Below are positions 1 through 11,212 of a stretch of DNA of 64,000 bases, piece after piece. Both the position numbers and the translations under genes were made by a program. Source of the DNA: Protea cynaroides (lineage: Eukaryota > Streptophyta > Magnoliopsida > Proteales > Proteaceae); contig CM053267.1 of assembly GCA_028583415.1 (NCBI GenBank), positions 17,403,583 to 17,467,582 of the forward strand, written 5' to 3'. Each line of letters begins with the position of its first letter. Position 1 is the stretch's first letter. A model generated the notes under the pieces. That model searched no databases. It had not been told where the DNA came from and saw only the letters and a program-made list of their open reading frames with translations.

Positions 1-419
1 ATTGTCCCCTGGCTAGCAATGTAGCAAAAATACATACAGTTAGTTACAAGAAGTAGGATGAAAAGAAGATACTGCAGGTAGAAGAAATTAGTACTTACAA
101 TTCCTTTATTGCAGAACTTCCTAGAAGTAAACCCCAAATGCCCTAGTAAAAAAAATTACATAGTTTAGTATGGAGGAATGATATGGAAGAGAAGAATATG
201 AAGATACTGCAGGTAGAAAGACGCATAATCCACTCACAAGCAAAAAACCCACCAAAATGAAAGAGGCAAACACCCACCGTGAACTAACGAAGAATAAAAA
301 ATAGAAGCAGGCAGAAAGAAACCCCCCTCCCAGTAGTTGATTTGAGCGTTCAGCATTCTGCTCCTTTAACGGATTAAAATAAATAAATAAACACAAAAAC
401 ATACATATAAGTAGTCAGA
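1..419. other. Window start, unassigned
   Basis: AT-rich, with the phrase GAAGATACTGCAGGTAGAA repeated (65-83 and 199-217). No gene recognised. Confidence 0.4.
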
Positions 420-940
420 AGCTATGAAAGAGAATATGAACGAACCTATACAATCAGAGCAAAGACAGAGCGACTGTTGTCGGAATTTGCAGATTACCGA
501 CTTCGATTGTCGAAGAAAGCATTCACAAAGAAATAATCTTAGCCGCGGGGGGGGAGAGAGAGAGAGAGGGAGAGAGAATTCGGGCTGGAGAGGCAGAGCA
601 ATCGAACATAGAGAGAGTTTGGATCAAGTTGGGGAGGTAGAGCGATCAAAGATAAGAGATTTGGGGAAAACGGAAGATATCGTCAGAGCAGCAGAGATAA
701 GTTGGGTTTGGAGAAAAACAAAGACTCATACTGAAACCGCAGAGAGACCGCAGAGAGAAGGAGAAGGGAAGAAGAGTGTCACAGGTGGCGGTCCTCGCAA
801 AGAGAGAGAGAACACGAACTGCAGGCAACTCCTTCGTCTTCCTCGCATAGAAATCCTCTCCGTCCTCTGGTCGGATCGAGACACGGCTGCCGTCCGCTGA
901 TGCGCGAGAATCTACTGAATCCGAACCTTCTATCCAAACC
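420..940 (-). other. Pyrimidine-rich stretch on the minus strand, possible 5' UTR of a gene leaving the window
   Basis: On the minus strand this is CT-rich (GAGAGAG on plus at 551-575), GC-richer than its surroundings, and has TTCTCTCTC-type words typical of plant 5' UTRs. If transcribed, the gene body would lie at lower coordinates, outside the window. No conserved protein is seen in any frame, so this is weak. Confidence 0.2.
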
Positions 941-1710
941 ATAGTTAATTAAAATGGGAACGACGAAAAAACAAAACGGGACGGAACGGGTTTTAAACGG
1001 AGCAAAACAAAAACGGTACAGTCAATAAAACGGTCAAACATTTCGAGAACGGCAAAAAAAACAAAAACGGTCGGTACGGGTTTTAAACGGATCAGATATA
1101 ATACGGTACGGTGAAAAAAACGACAATATACTCCCATAAATTGAAGAATTACATTAATGAAACATGTAAATCTATTAGAAAATTATATCTAAATCACTAG
1201 GAACAGATGACATTTATGAAGTGTTTGGTCATAAAATGGTGAGAATTATCATCTTCAGTCAAGTAGTTAATTGATATTTTATGTTTGTCCAAGACTTTAA
1301 GCATGAATCCATATGAAGATAGAGAGAGAGAGAGATCAATGGTGGCTTACAATATACAATTATTATGACCCATAACTCACACCCCACCCTAACAAGTAAT
1401 AAAGTAATGAGTTTATAAGCAATTATGAAGAAGTGGCAGCCTTTAATCCCACATCGATTACATGTAGAAAGTAATAAGAATATTAAACAATATGGGATTA
1501 ATCGATTCATTATTTATTAAAGATGCAGGTTAAAATACGTTAAAATACGGATACGATACGGTACACGTTTTAAACGGGTTTTAAACGGCAAGGTTTGGAG
1601 TATGGAGTATTTTAAAGTATTTTTGAGATCAATACGGCAATACGCGTATTAAACAGTTGAGTACGGTACGGCAGTACGGTACGCGTTTAAAACGAGTTTT
1701 AACTAACAGA
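940..1710. repeat. TTTAAACGGG-rich sequence, possibly two MITE remnants
   Basis: Two blocks (about 945-1130 and 1529-1705) rich in GGTACGG and GTTTTAAACGG. The second begins GTTAAAATACG and ends CGAGTTTTAAC, imperfect inverses, with TACGGTACGG sub-repeats in both halves. I found no target duplication. The sequence between them (1131-1528) is AT-rich with a short (GA) run at 1321. Confidence 0.4.
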
Positions 1711-2204
1711 GATCCAAACCGATAAGGTAAACCGATAAGGGCGTCGCTTATGCAGAAACAGAATGTCCTCTTTCTTCTTCTTTGGTGCAGAAAAGTAAGG
1801 GTACCGGGAAAACTCGGGAGCCAACTCAATTTTATGAGAGTTGGTTTTGCCCGATTCTCTCCTTTAGCTCTCAAATTTGGGTTCTGGAGGAAGCAAAGCT
1901 AGTTTTTCAGCTCTCAAATTTGGGTTCCTGGATTCAAAAAAATTCTGATTCACTCCTTGGGAGCTTGGAATCGAATTAGACTTATCAAACGGTATTCAGC
2001 TCTAAAATTCCTCTTAAAGAGACAGAATCAATAGAATCCTAGAACAAGAGTTTATCAAACAAGACCTTAATGGCAAAAAAGTTTTCCAAAATCATCGTTT
2101 TACATGTGTTGGAAAATTTTTCTCTTCCACTCTTTCGAAGGGTATGGAGGTGGATGTGTATGACTATGTGATTCCCAGGTGTATGACTATGTGATTCCCA
2201 GGTT
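1711..2204. other. Unassigned sequence
   Basis: No gene. Contains two copies of AGCTCTCAAATTTGGGTTC (1866-1884 and 1909-1927), a 43-bp-spaced direct repeat. Confidence 0.4.
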
Positions 2205-3400
2205 GACACTGAGAGGGGGGGTGAATCAGTGACCATTAAAAATCTTTCCAATACTGTGAAGTCTGCCCAACCAAAAACACATACTGTTGTTGACTGTGGT
2301 GGTTATTCAAACATTTATCATGTTAACACATTTCGTGTAACACACTATGCCACACACCTACAAGTATCCATACCAGAGGCTTGGCCTACCAAGTGTGCAC
2401 ACCCAGACCTGCAACCCACGCACTTCAAATGTACAACACAAGCAAACGTATCCACATCCACAGACACACTATGTAACGTGGTTCACCTATCACACACTGT
2501 GATGGCTACTCCACGGGGCAATACCCTAACTAGGGTTTCGTATTATACCCAATACACTACTTTAATGCTATGGTTGCACCTACAAGCCAAATGCTACAAC
2601 ATCGACCACATTCTCAGCTACAACTGAGTCCTAAGCAACAACCCTCATTCTTGTCAAGCCTCCAACTTGACAAGCTACAATATAATTTTTCAAATAAAGA
2701 TTTAAACCCTTCTCATATGGCATTGGTACAAATAAATAGGATCTGTATGCGTGATTACCTTCCCAGCGTGATCACAGCATGTGTGGTGCTCACCAAATGA
2801 TCTTCCCAAGCTTCTCAATAGTGGTGAGTGAGCTTCTTCAATATATGTGGGAGTTTGTCACTCTCCCAACTCTTCTCACAAAATCCCAGCCACATCAAAC
2901 TCTCAAAACTAACGAATAATTGCTTATACTTCCTCTCCAATGCTTCAGATAGCCATTAATATCAAGGAGAGGTAAGTGGAGATAGGTTTACACACAAAGA
3001 GAGCTTAAAACCCCTTGTTTTCCACAAAACTGCACCTCACTCTCACCAAAACTTCGTTTTCTTATTGCAAGTGGATTAAGCTTGAAGAGACGAGTTCATG
3101 GCAATTTGAATCATCCAAATCGGACATCGAATAGCTGAGATATGGCCATCCGAAGTCCAGCCAATCAGATTAAAAGAAACAGAATCTTCGGACTTGATTT
3201 GGTGCGCCGCGACACACACTAGCGCCGCCGCCTCTGTCGTATCATACGACGTTGTCGAGACGTGATTGGCGGATCAAAGAATCTTGAAGATCCACCGTTG
3301 GATCAGTCAGGTAAAAGCGGGAAAGCCTCTAGGCCTTCCAATCTTTGTAATCCCATCAACAGAGCTCGGAGCAAATCCTAGTCGTCAGATTGGGATCCGC
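2205..3400 (+). repeat. Possible 3' LTR of an older LTR element, the target of element A
   Basis: GAGAGGGGGGG (2211-2221) resembles a polypurine tract and is followed by TGAATCAGTGACC, a possible LTR start at 2222. A 23-bp direct duplication of GTATGACTATGTGATTCCCAG lies just before (about 2158-2201). The continuation after element A (46703 onward) would be the LTR's 3' part, but I cannot place its end, and no primer site or second LTR is present. ORFs at 2229-2800 show no family resemblance. Confidence 0.4.
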
Positions 3401-5735
3401 TGTCACACCCCAATTCTGCACCAACCAGAATGGTGTGATAAACCATCAATAAACCAACGGTTCAACCAGGATCTCGAATAAGCTATGCCCACGTTGTTAA
3501 ACCAAAACACATTCTACATTAATCAGAGGTAATAAAGTAAATAGCGGAAGTCTTACAGATAATGAACTGAGGTCTAGTCATAATAAATAATTAATATTTT
3601 ATTTATCTCCAAGTAACCAAAACATAATTTAAAACATATTACAATATCCAAATACGGAAATTAAACACTAAGCGTATCCATATTTGAAACGCTAGCTTAA
3701 TGAACCATGTTCGTCCTCCACAGCTTGCTCATCATAGCCACCACCTGTTCATATGTTGGCGTGTCGACATAATCTTTAATCATAATACCTGCAATATCAG
3801 AAACTAAAAAGAATTACACATGCGAGGGTCAGCTCTCCAACTTGAGCTCAGTGAGAAAACAAAACAATGCAACAAACATATGCATGCATTCAATTCATAT
3901 TTGTGGTCTGGTATATAAGTTTGCAATGTGCTATAGAAAGGTTCGGTGGCCGCCTCACCTCTATACACGAATGTGTGAATCCGCCCAAAGGTTAACGTTT
4001 ATTGTCGTCTCACATGCACTCACTATGGAATAGAGATAGAGCTAAAGTGCTTAGGACCGTACCGTATCACACTTCCCCTGATACTCTACCGATACCAACA
4101 CGTATGCCCCTGCTGGCGAGGGCTTGCAAACTGGGCTCGCAACTAACCAATCCTAATGTCAAACAGTGTACCTATGGCCTCACCCCAGCATCCCTCAATA
4201 CGTCTATAGAGATAGAGCTAAGGCCCCCTGGCAGAGTCGAAGACTACACGGTCCGAGACCACCTCCCCTGATATCCTACGACGTAATAGTTCTGTTAAGG
4301 TAATGGCGATACGACGATATCAGTGGACAAGACTTGAGTAGAGATAGAGCTAGAGTCTAGTGACCAGGCTGAACCACAATGCCACATTCCCCCCCCCCTG
4401 ATACTCCACTCGCATCAAACACACTAACTACACACATACATTCACATGTCTATTCCTAGCATCATCATCATCATCATCATCATCATCATGTTATAAACAA
4501 AATAGAATTAAATATGCATGAACATTAATAGCAGGAATATTGGATGACATGTTGAATGCACATTACAAGCGTACACGTATAAAATCAGTCATGGCATTGG
4601 ACTCAAGAAAATAAAAACAGTTTATTATTAGCCAATTAGTTTAGGTCTTGTCCCCTCACCTTTGCTTGAGTGTAAATCCTCTTTCAGGCTCTAAGAATCA
4701 CCTTTATATCAATAGGAAAACCTAATAAGTTTATAGATTTTAATTAGAATTCATTCCGATAATTTTAGCCTTGCTGTTAAGCTAGGGTCGCAGGTAGGGT
4801 AGCAGTTTTCTGCGACCCCAGGGTGTAAGGTCGATGCTAGGGTCGGATGTTCCATCGACCCTAGGTGCGACCGCAGCTTCCCTGGACTTCCCGAAAGCTA
4901 GGGGTTGATCCTGTGGTCTGGTAGGGTCGATTCCCAATCGACCCTACGTGTGACCGCACGTGGTTTGAGTCGACCTTTTCATTCTACAGTCTATTCTTTC
5001 ATGTTTGGGTCCTTTGGCTTACTTTTTATAGTCCATTTTATGATTGTTCTATGGCTCAAGACTCCAAGTTACTCACTTTTCATAGTTTTCCATGATTTCC
5101 ATTGGAATTCATCCATGGATGGATGGTAATAGGGTTTCTCCTAACCTAACTTCATCATAATCTATTCTAAGTTTTCAATTCAGATAGGGATTGAGGTTCA
5201 TACCTTCTGTAGTTTGAATTTCAAAGATTTCTCTGAGCTTCTTCTTCTTCCTTAGTCTTTTCTTCAAGTTTTCCTTCTCTTCTTCTCTTCCTTCTCTTCT
5301 CTTTCTCTCACTTTCAATTAGGGTTCTAAAAGGAGTGAAAGAGGCTTAGGGACGTCCTATTTATAGAGGAAAACCTCCCAAAATAAGTCCCATTGAGTTT
5401 AGGAAAGGTCCCAATTGAAATTAGGAAAGTTTCCTAATTTTCGATTCGTGCTGTTTTTGCTGTTTTCCTAGGGTCGATGCTAGGGGGTCGGACAATTCGA
5501 GACCCCTACGACCCCACGATCAAAAGTCATGGGTTGGACTTCTTTTGAGGTGTGGGTCGACCCTACCTATTTAGGCATGCGACCCTACCCTCCTTTTGAC
5601 TGTTTTTGAGTAAAATTTCATATTGGGTCTTGGGTTTCTTCACACACTTGGTCCACTTGGCTCGACCATGATATGTAAACTGGTCACGACACGAAATGTA
5701 AGGTTAGACCGGGTTCGTGGCGTGCGGGTCTTACA
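3401..5735 (-). repeat. Element A 3' LTR (2335 bp)
   Basis: Minus-strand LTR with ends TGTAAGACCCGC...GGGGTGTGACA when read in element orientation. It matches the other LTR (11213-13383 plus 46541-46702, 2333 bp) almost throughout. A TATA box (TATAAATA, minus strand 5365-5358) is followed by GACGTCCCTAAGCC, the likely transcription start region. A cluster of GGGTCG/CGACCC words lies at about 4780-4970 and 5460-5590. It also carries a short (ATC)n run at about 4463-4489. The conserved block around TGCTATAGAAAGGTTCGG (about 3932) is shared with elements B and D. Confidence 0.93.
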
Positions 5736-5815
5736 ACTCCACCACCCTTAAAAGAAATTTCGTCCTCGAAATTTGAACGTACGGATCTTACAACTCCCCC
5801 CTCCTTAAAATAAAT
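5736..5815 (-). other. Element A polypurine tract, tandemly duplicated with the LTR edge
   Basis: On the minus strand, the AAGGGTGGTGGAGT tract sits immediately before the 3' LTR and follows GAGGACGAAATTTC, the usual end of Tekay-type pol. A second, diverged copy of the same junction (LTR edge GATCTTACA, tract, and TGAGGACAATTTATT) lies about 54 bp away at about 5781-5815. One plus-strand initiation site has therefore been duplicated together with a few bases of LTR. Confidence 0.7.
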
Positions 5816-8800
5816 TGTCCTCAATATTTGAATTTACTTTGGAGTCAATAGGTGGGAATTCTGTTTCCGCATTGCATCATCTTCCTCCCATGTAATCTTC
5901 TCCACGTCGTGTCTTTGCCAGATTATCTTTATATAATAACTATCCCAGTTTTTAAGATGTTGTACCTTCCAACTAGTGAACTAGGCTGGTACCACTTCAA
6001 TAGTTAAATCTTATATCTAATCCAGTGGATCAGTGGTCAATACCTTTGATATGGATCTCCAACATACTCCTTCACTAGAGATACGCAAAATACGTCATGC
6101 GCACTATACATGGACAGCGGTAACGCTATTTGATATACAACTTTTTTACGTCTCTCCAAATTTTATGAGGTCCAAAACATATATCGGATACAACTTTCCA
6201 TTTTCGTTTAATCGTTTCAAACTACGCATAAGTGATATCTTCAAGAACACTTTGTCACTTATGGCGAACTCGAGGTCTTGGTGTCTCTTCTGAGAAACTT
6301 GAGCTATCTTGGTCCTTTTCTTTGATCTTGTCTGCCACTCGATAGGTTTCTTCAATAGGCTCAGGTCTTAAAACTCTTCATTCATCAACTTCATTCCAAC
6401 ATAGAGGAATTTGACATTTCTACCGTACCATGCTTTATAGGTAACATTTACATGGTAACTTGGTAGTAAATTCAATCCACATATAGCTTAGTTAGCCGCT
6501 CCAAAGCATACTAAGGTCGTATAGCAATGAAATGAGTTATCTTCCTAAGGTGATCAACAATCACCCAAACTGCGTCAACCGTTCTAGGAGTCAGTGGCAA
6601 ATCAGTGACATAGTTCATTGTAATGCAGTTTCATTTCCAGACTAGCTCTGATGGTTGTTGTAGTAAGTGATGTTGGTCTTTGTCTTTCAGCCTTTACTTG
6701 CTGATAATTCAAACACTGGAACACGCACGAAGCCACATTTGTTATCATTCCTTTTTACCAGTACAATCTCTTCAGGTCATGATACATATTGATACTATAG
6801 GATGTCCTGCATATTGAGTATAATGGGCTCTTATCATTATCCTCTTCATGATATCCGAGTCTTTATCTTCAGGTATTCAGAATCTACCTCTGTATCTGAG
6901 TAACGTCTCCGCATCCAAAGTAAGTCAGGGTTAGGTTTTTCCTTCTCTAAATCTTCTTACCCCGCTCATAGATATAGATCTAACAAAATTACTACCTTTA
7001 CTCCGTCTATTAATTCTTTAATGTTGTGAACGCAAGTGAGGAACTATTGCTCCATAAGTTCATCCATAAGTTCTCGTTCAATTAGATCATCACGAGTTTC
7101 TATTATATGTTACTCTCCTTCCAATTTGAATTTGTTGCTGTGAAACATAAGACAGCATCTATACTGGTTCCTTCCTCAGACTTCATAATTCCCTTTTTGC
7201 TTAAGGCATTAGCTACTACCTTAGCCTTGCTCGGATGACACTGTATATCACAGTCTAAATCCTTGGGCAATTCCAGCGATTTTCTTATCTTTATGTTCAA
7301 CTCTTTCTAATCAGTGGATAAATAAAGCTCTTGTAATCTGATTTAATTTGGAATTCTTCTCTATATAGGTAATGTCTCCAAGTCTTGATTGCATAACTCA
7401 TCACCGGTACTTCCAAGCCATGAGTAGGGTAACTCTTCTCATGCTCCTTCAGTTTTCTTGAAGCATATACAATTATTTATTTACCTTGCATCAACCCGCA
7501 TCCTAGATCCAATCTCAAAGCTTCGATGTTTAGGGTAAACGGTTTCCCTGGTGTCCGAATGATCAAGATGGGAGTTGATATCAACCTTACTTTAGAATCT
7601 GAAAACATTCTTCACACTTGTCAGTCCAATTAAACTTCTCTCCCTTCCTGGTTAGCTTGGTAGGAGGTATTGCGATCTTAGAGTGGTCCTCTACAAATCG
7701 TTTGTAATAACCAACTAAACCCAAGAAACTTCTGATCTTTGCAATATACTTTAGGTGCTTCTCACCATATGATTACTTTTATCTTAATAGGGTCCACTTT
7801 TATCCCTTTTTACGATGCTATGTGATCTAAGCAGATCACTTTTTTTAATCAGGTCTCCTATTTCTTGGACTTGACATAAAGTTTTTCCCTTCTCAGTTGT
7901 TGTGAAGCTGCTCCAAGATCCGTTGTATGAGTTGCTTCATTCTTGGAATAAACCAAAATATCATCTATGAAAACTATGACCAACGTGTCCAACATGTCAT
8001 GAAACACCCAGTTCATCAGCTCCATAAAAGATGTAAGGGCATTGGTTAATCTAATCATCATAATCAAGAACCCATAATGTCTAATCCCGATTCTAAAAGC
8101 TATTTTTAGAATATCGCTGTATGAATTCTTCCGCTGATGATATCTTAACCGAAGATTAATCTTAGAAAATACCTTTGCTCTTTGCAACTGTTTAAACAAG
8201 TCATCGATCCAAGGTGATATATATCGATTCTTGATCGTGAGCTTGTTCGATTCTTGGTAGTCTATACGCAGACAACACTATCATCCTTCTTCTTCACGAA
8301 TTGCATTGGCACTCCCCGTGATGCAATACTTAGCCTATTATGACCTTAGTCTAATAACTCTTGTAGTTGAGTCTCAATCCCTTCAACTACATAGGAACTA
8401 CTCTATAGGTGCCTTTGACACAAGTATCGTCCTTGGTAACAAGTCGAAGACGAACTTGGTCGTATGCTCAGATGGTAACCCAGGTAAGTCTCCTGGAAAC
8501 ACATCAGAAAATTTATACATCACATCAATAACGTCCATCTGTGGTGCTTCTTTGGTAACGTATACCACAGATACCATATATCCAACTTCTTTCTCTTCAA
8601 AGCGTCTCTTCGCTTTTAGCATAGAGAGGATCAGCTTTTACTTCTTAGGCAACATACTTCCAATAATACTAAATTATATTCCATCTTTATTCTTGAATGA
8701 TAACATCTTCTATGCACATAACAACTTTGTGGAGTGTTGAGACAACCAGTCTATTCCCAAGATGACGTCAAGATCTGCCATCTCAAGTCGATTTAGGTTG

Positions 8801-8850
8801 CATCCAAATTCTGTCCATTCATATGATTCGAACATTGTTCATAACACTCA
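5750..8850 (-). pseudogene. Element A pol remnant (protease, RT, RNase H, integrase)
   Basis: Read on the minus strand from high to low coordinates: a protease tail with ADLDVILGIDWL (about 8780-8735); a linker with TKEAPQMDVIDVM (8622-8398); RT with KVFSKINL and FIDDILVYSK (8199-7858); LGLVGYYKRFVEDHSK and the RNase H start (about 7740-7600); RNase H end with DCDIQCHPSKAKVVANAL (7300-7103); integrase core with VDAVWVIVDHL (about 6600-6550); integrase tail with DLEFAISDKVFLK (6355-6146). All major domains are in gypsy order but broken by many stops and frameshifts. The first integrase aspartate is changed (TMNYVTDLP where B has TMDFVTGLP), which would abolish catalysis. Non-functional. Confidence 0.88.
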
Positions 8851-10740
8851 TCCAATACCACATCTAGGCCAAAGGGCTTGATCTAGCAAAATTTGGTATA
8901 AGGTCTTAAGAGCTTGTCTAGTTCCTTCATCTCTTATAATTTTTCAAAGACTATCGTCAAAATCTCATATCTAGAAAAACTCATTAGCTTATATTTCCTT
9001 TATCACTGCTGTTCTACCCTGATCTCTCTTTCATATACCTCGAAAAATATCTTATGATTGTTACTTTATATCCCAAATATATCTATAAGCATTAGGGTAT
9101 ATGCTTATAAATTCATTAATCCAACCAAACTCTTTGGTCTTTACTTAATCATCTCACTCGACATTTGGCATAACCCAGTATTACTTATACTAATCTGAAT
9201 ACTATCAATGCCAAAATTTTGACTTTATCCTTGTATCCACTCTTAGATTTTCTTTTAAGAATCTTCTGCTTTGTCAAAATTCATACCGATATAACCATCT
9301 TTAACTTTATTTGAGTGCTATATACTCTTTCCTAGTTACTCTTGATAGTTTTTACTTTTTGCTCATGTACTCTTTTATAAACATGGCTCATATCCATCAA
9401 TTCAGTAATCTCAAAATAGATCCTCCATTACTTCATCTGAGGTTCATTGGCCATAACATTTAATCTGAATCCAATCATCTTTCTTCCAATAATTTTATTA
9501 TCACTAAACATCTTATCAATGGATGTCGAGAATGTAAGAATCAGAATGTTTATCCAAAACAATTCATTTCCTTCTTTCAATTTAGTATAATGACGAACAC
9601 TTGCTTTATCTAATGAACTTAAGTTTAAAGGATCAGGAGTAAATCTATGGTAATCCAACCAGCATCAAAAGATCATCAAGTTGCACAGTGGTCCAAATAT
9701 ATAAAAATAGAGGTTTTAAAATTCTTAACCTCATGGTTACAGGTTCTATTGAGTGTATAATGTCATTGGTCAAGGCACTATAGGAATAAATCTGGAGAAA
9801 ATTTTGGTACATCAATAAATCAGGTATAAATCAGAAGATGTACACTCAACATGATTAAACCTTTAACTGTTCATTCAGTTCATATCTCTGTTCATGTTGT
9901 CGATCATGAGAGTGGCTTAGTTTGGTATAATCAGGACTAATACTAAAGAAACAATATCTATAACTCCAATTGACAGGTTAAATCAAGAAGGTATCCTGTC
10001 AAGGCACGAGAAATTAAAATCTGGTATGTGCATCCTCTATAATCATAAGAGTAAATCAACAATGCACCGCATCCTATATAAACATATCTAGTTATATGGC
10101 CACAATTAGATTTGATCCTCTGCTGAAAACGTTTAAGGCTTCGTCTTCAGAAAATATTCCTAAATCCTTGGTCGGATCATTGTGTTATGATGTAGCTATC
10201 CCATACATCGGTGGCTGATAAGGGTAACCACCTGGATATACTGCTTGTTGTGTACCAAACTTTTGCACTGAGGTGTGCGTTACTGGGACTTGCTGTATGG
10301 TAGGCACTGTGTTATAGGTAACAGGTGCTGGGGGTACAGTGTTGATACCAATTAGTACTGTACATGGCCCGACTCGGAGGTGTTGATGTAACATTGGCAA
10401 CTTGGGTAGTGATTCACATAGCAACTTGCATAATCGGTCTCATCTATTGTTGCTCATGTATTTTGTCTAGCTAAATTTATTACAACCATGGCTAAGGTAC
10501 TTGGTAGTCCAGGTGATTGGCTGGAGTGGCCTGGTTGTTCACCTCCTTTGATTTGCCCCAATTCTGACTATCATTATTTAGCATCTGCTCAGATGAGTTT
10601 TCATTACCCATTCTCAACCCAGATAGTGGTGGGGGTCAAGTTGCAACTTCTACTTAATGCTCAGCGGGTAATGGATCAGCTTGTGGTAGATCTCATTCTG
10701 AGTCTCCATGTCACCCAGGAGTATAGCTTTATCTTCTTGT
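8851..10740 (-). pseudogene. Element A gag remnant
   Basis: Heavily decayed. On the minus strand around 10500-10390 the residues VVINLA, HEQQ and IMQVAM appear in shifting frames and line up with VVMNLAQQ...MQVAMG in element B's gag. A Pro/Gln/Thr-rich stretch follows at 10424-10185, as in B. From about 10180 to 8851 the DNA is AT-rich with only short ORFs. By position it should contain the rest of gag and the start of protease, but I cannot recognise it there. Confidence 0.55.
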
Positions 10741-11212
10741 AGTTACTATTATTCTTAATGTATGGCCATTATTCTCTTATCTCTGTTGGATTAGCCCGAG
10801 ATCTTTCCCTTTATCCCTACATGGATTTTGGCATTACTAATCATTTTTCTTCTTCCTCTGTCATACATTGAGTTTCACATCTTGTGAGTACCAACTCGGT
10901 ATTCTAATTTCTCTGCTTTACAGATGCTCCCTTCTTGCTACTGTACTATATCTTTTTATACTTAGGTAACTGCCCGACTTATAGTTATTTGTTTATCAGA
11001 ATAATTTTTGGTCTTCTCTTTCTGTTTGAGTGTATATATATGGTTCCACCTTTAATATATACATTATTGTCTTGTTTAAGTTCTGTCTCAACCAACACAG
11101 GTGCTTATGGTGTGTTTGTATTAAAGCTTTTAATTTATCCTAACTCAGTTCATAGACTCTAGTGGAAGTATTCAGGTTTTATGGAAAAGGCCTGAGAGCC
11201 CTGATACCAAGT
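10741..11212 (-). other. Element A leader and primer binding site
   Basis: A short (~0.45 kb) untranslated leader between the 5' LTR and gag. The primer site (minus strand TTGGTATCAGGGCTCTC, 11210-11194) matches the 3' end of initiator tRNA-Met with small changes. The part nearest the LTR (about 11060-11190) resembles the first ~130 bp of element B's leader. A has nothing corresponding to B's antisense gene module. Confidence 0.75.

Noticed and set aside
424..900. 158-aa open frame on the plus strand
   Set aside because: Arg/Glu-rich product of a GA-rich tract, with no family motif and a competing frame on the other strand.
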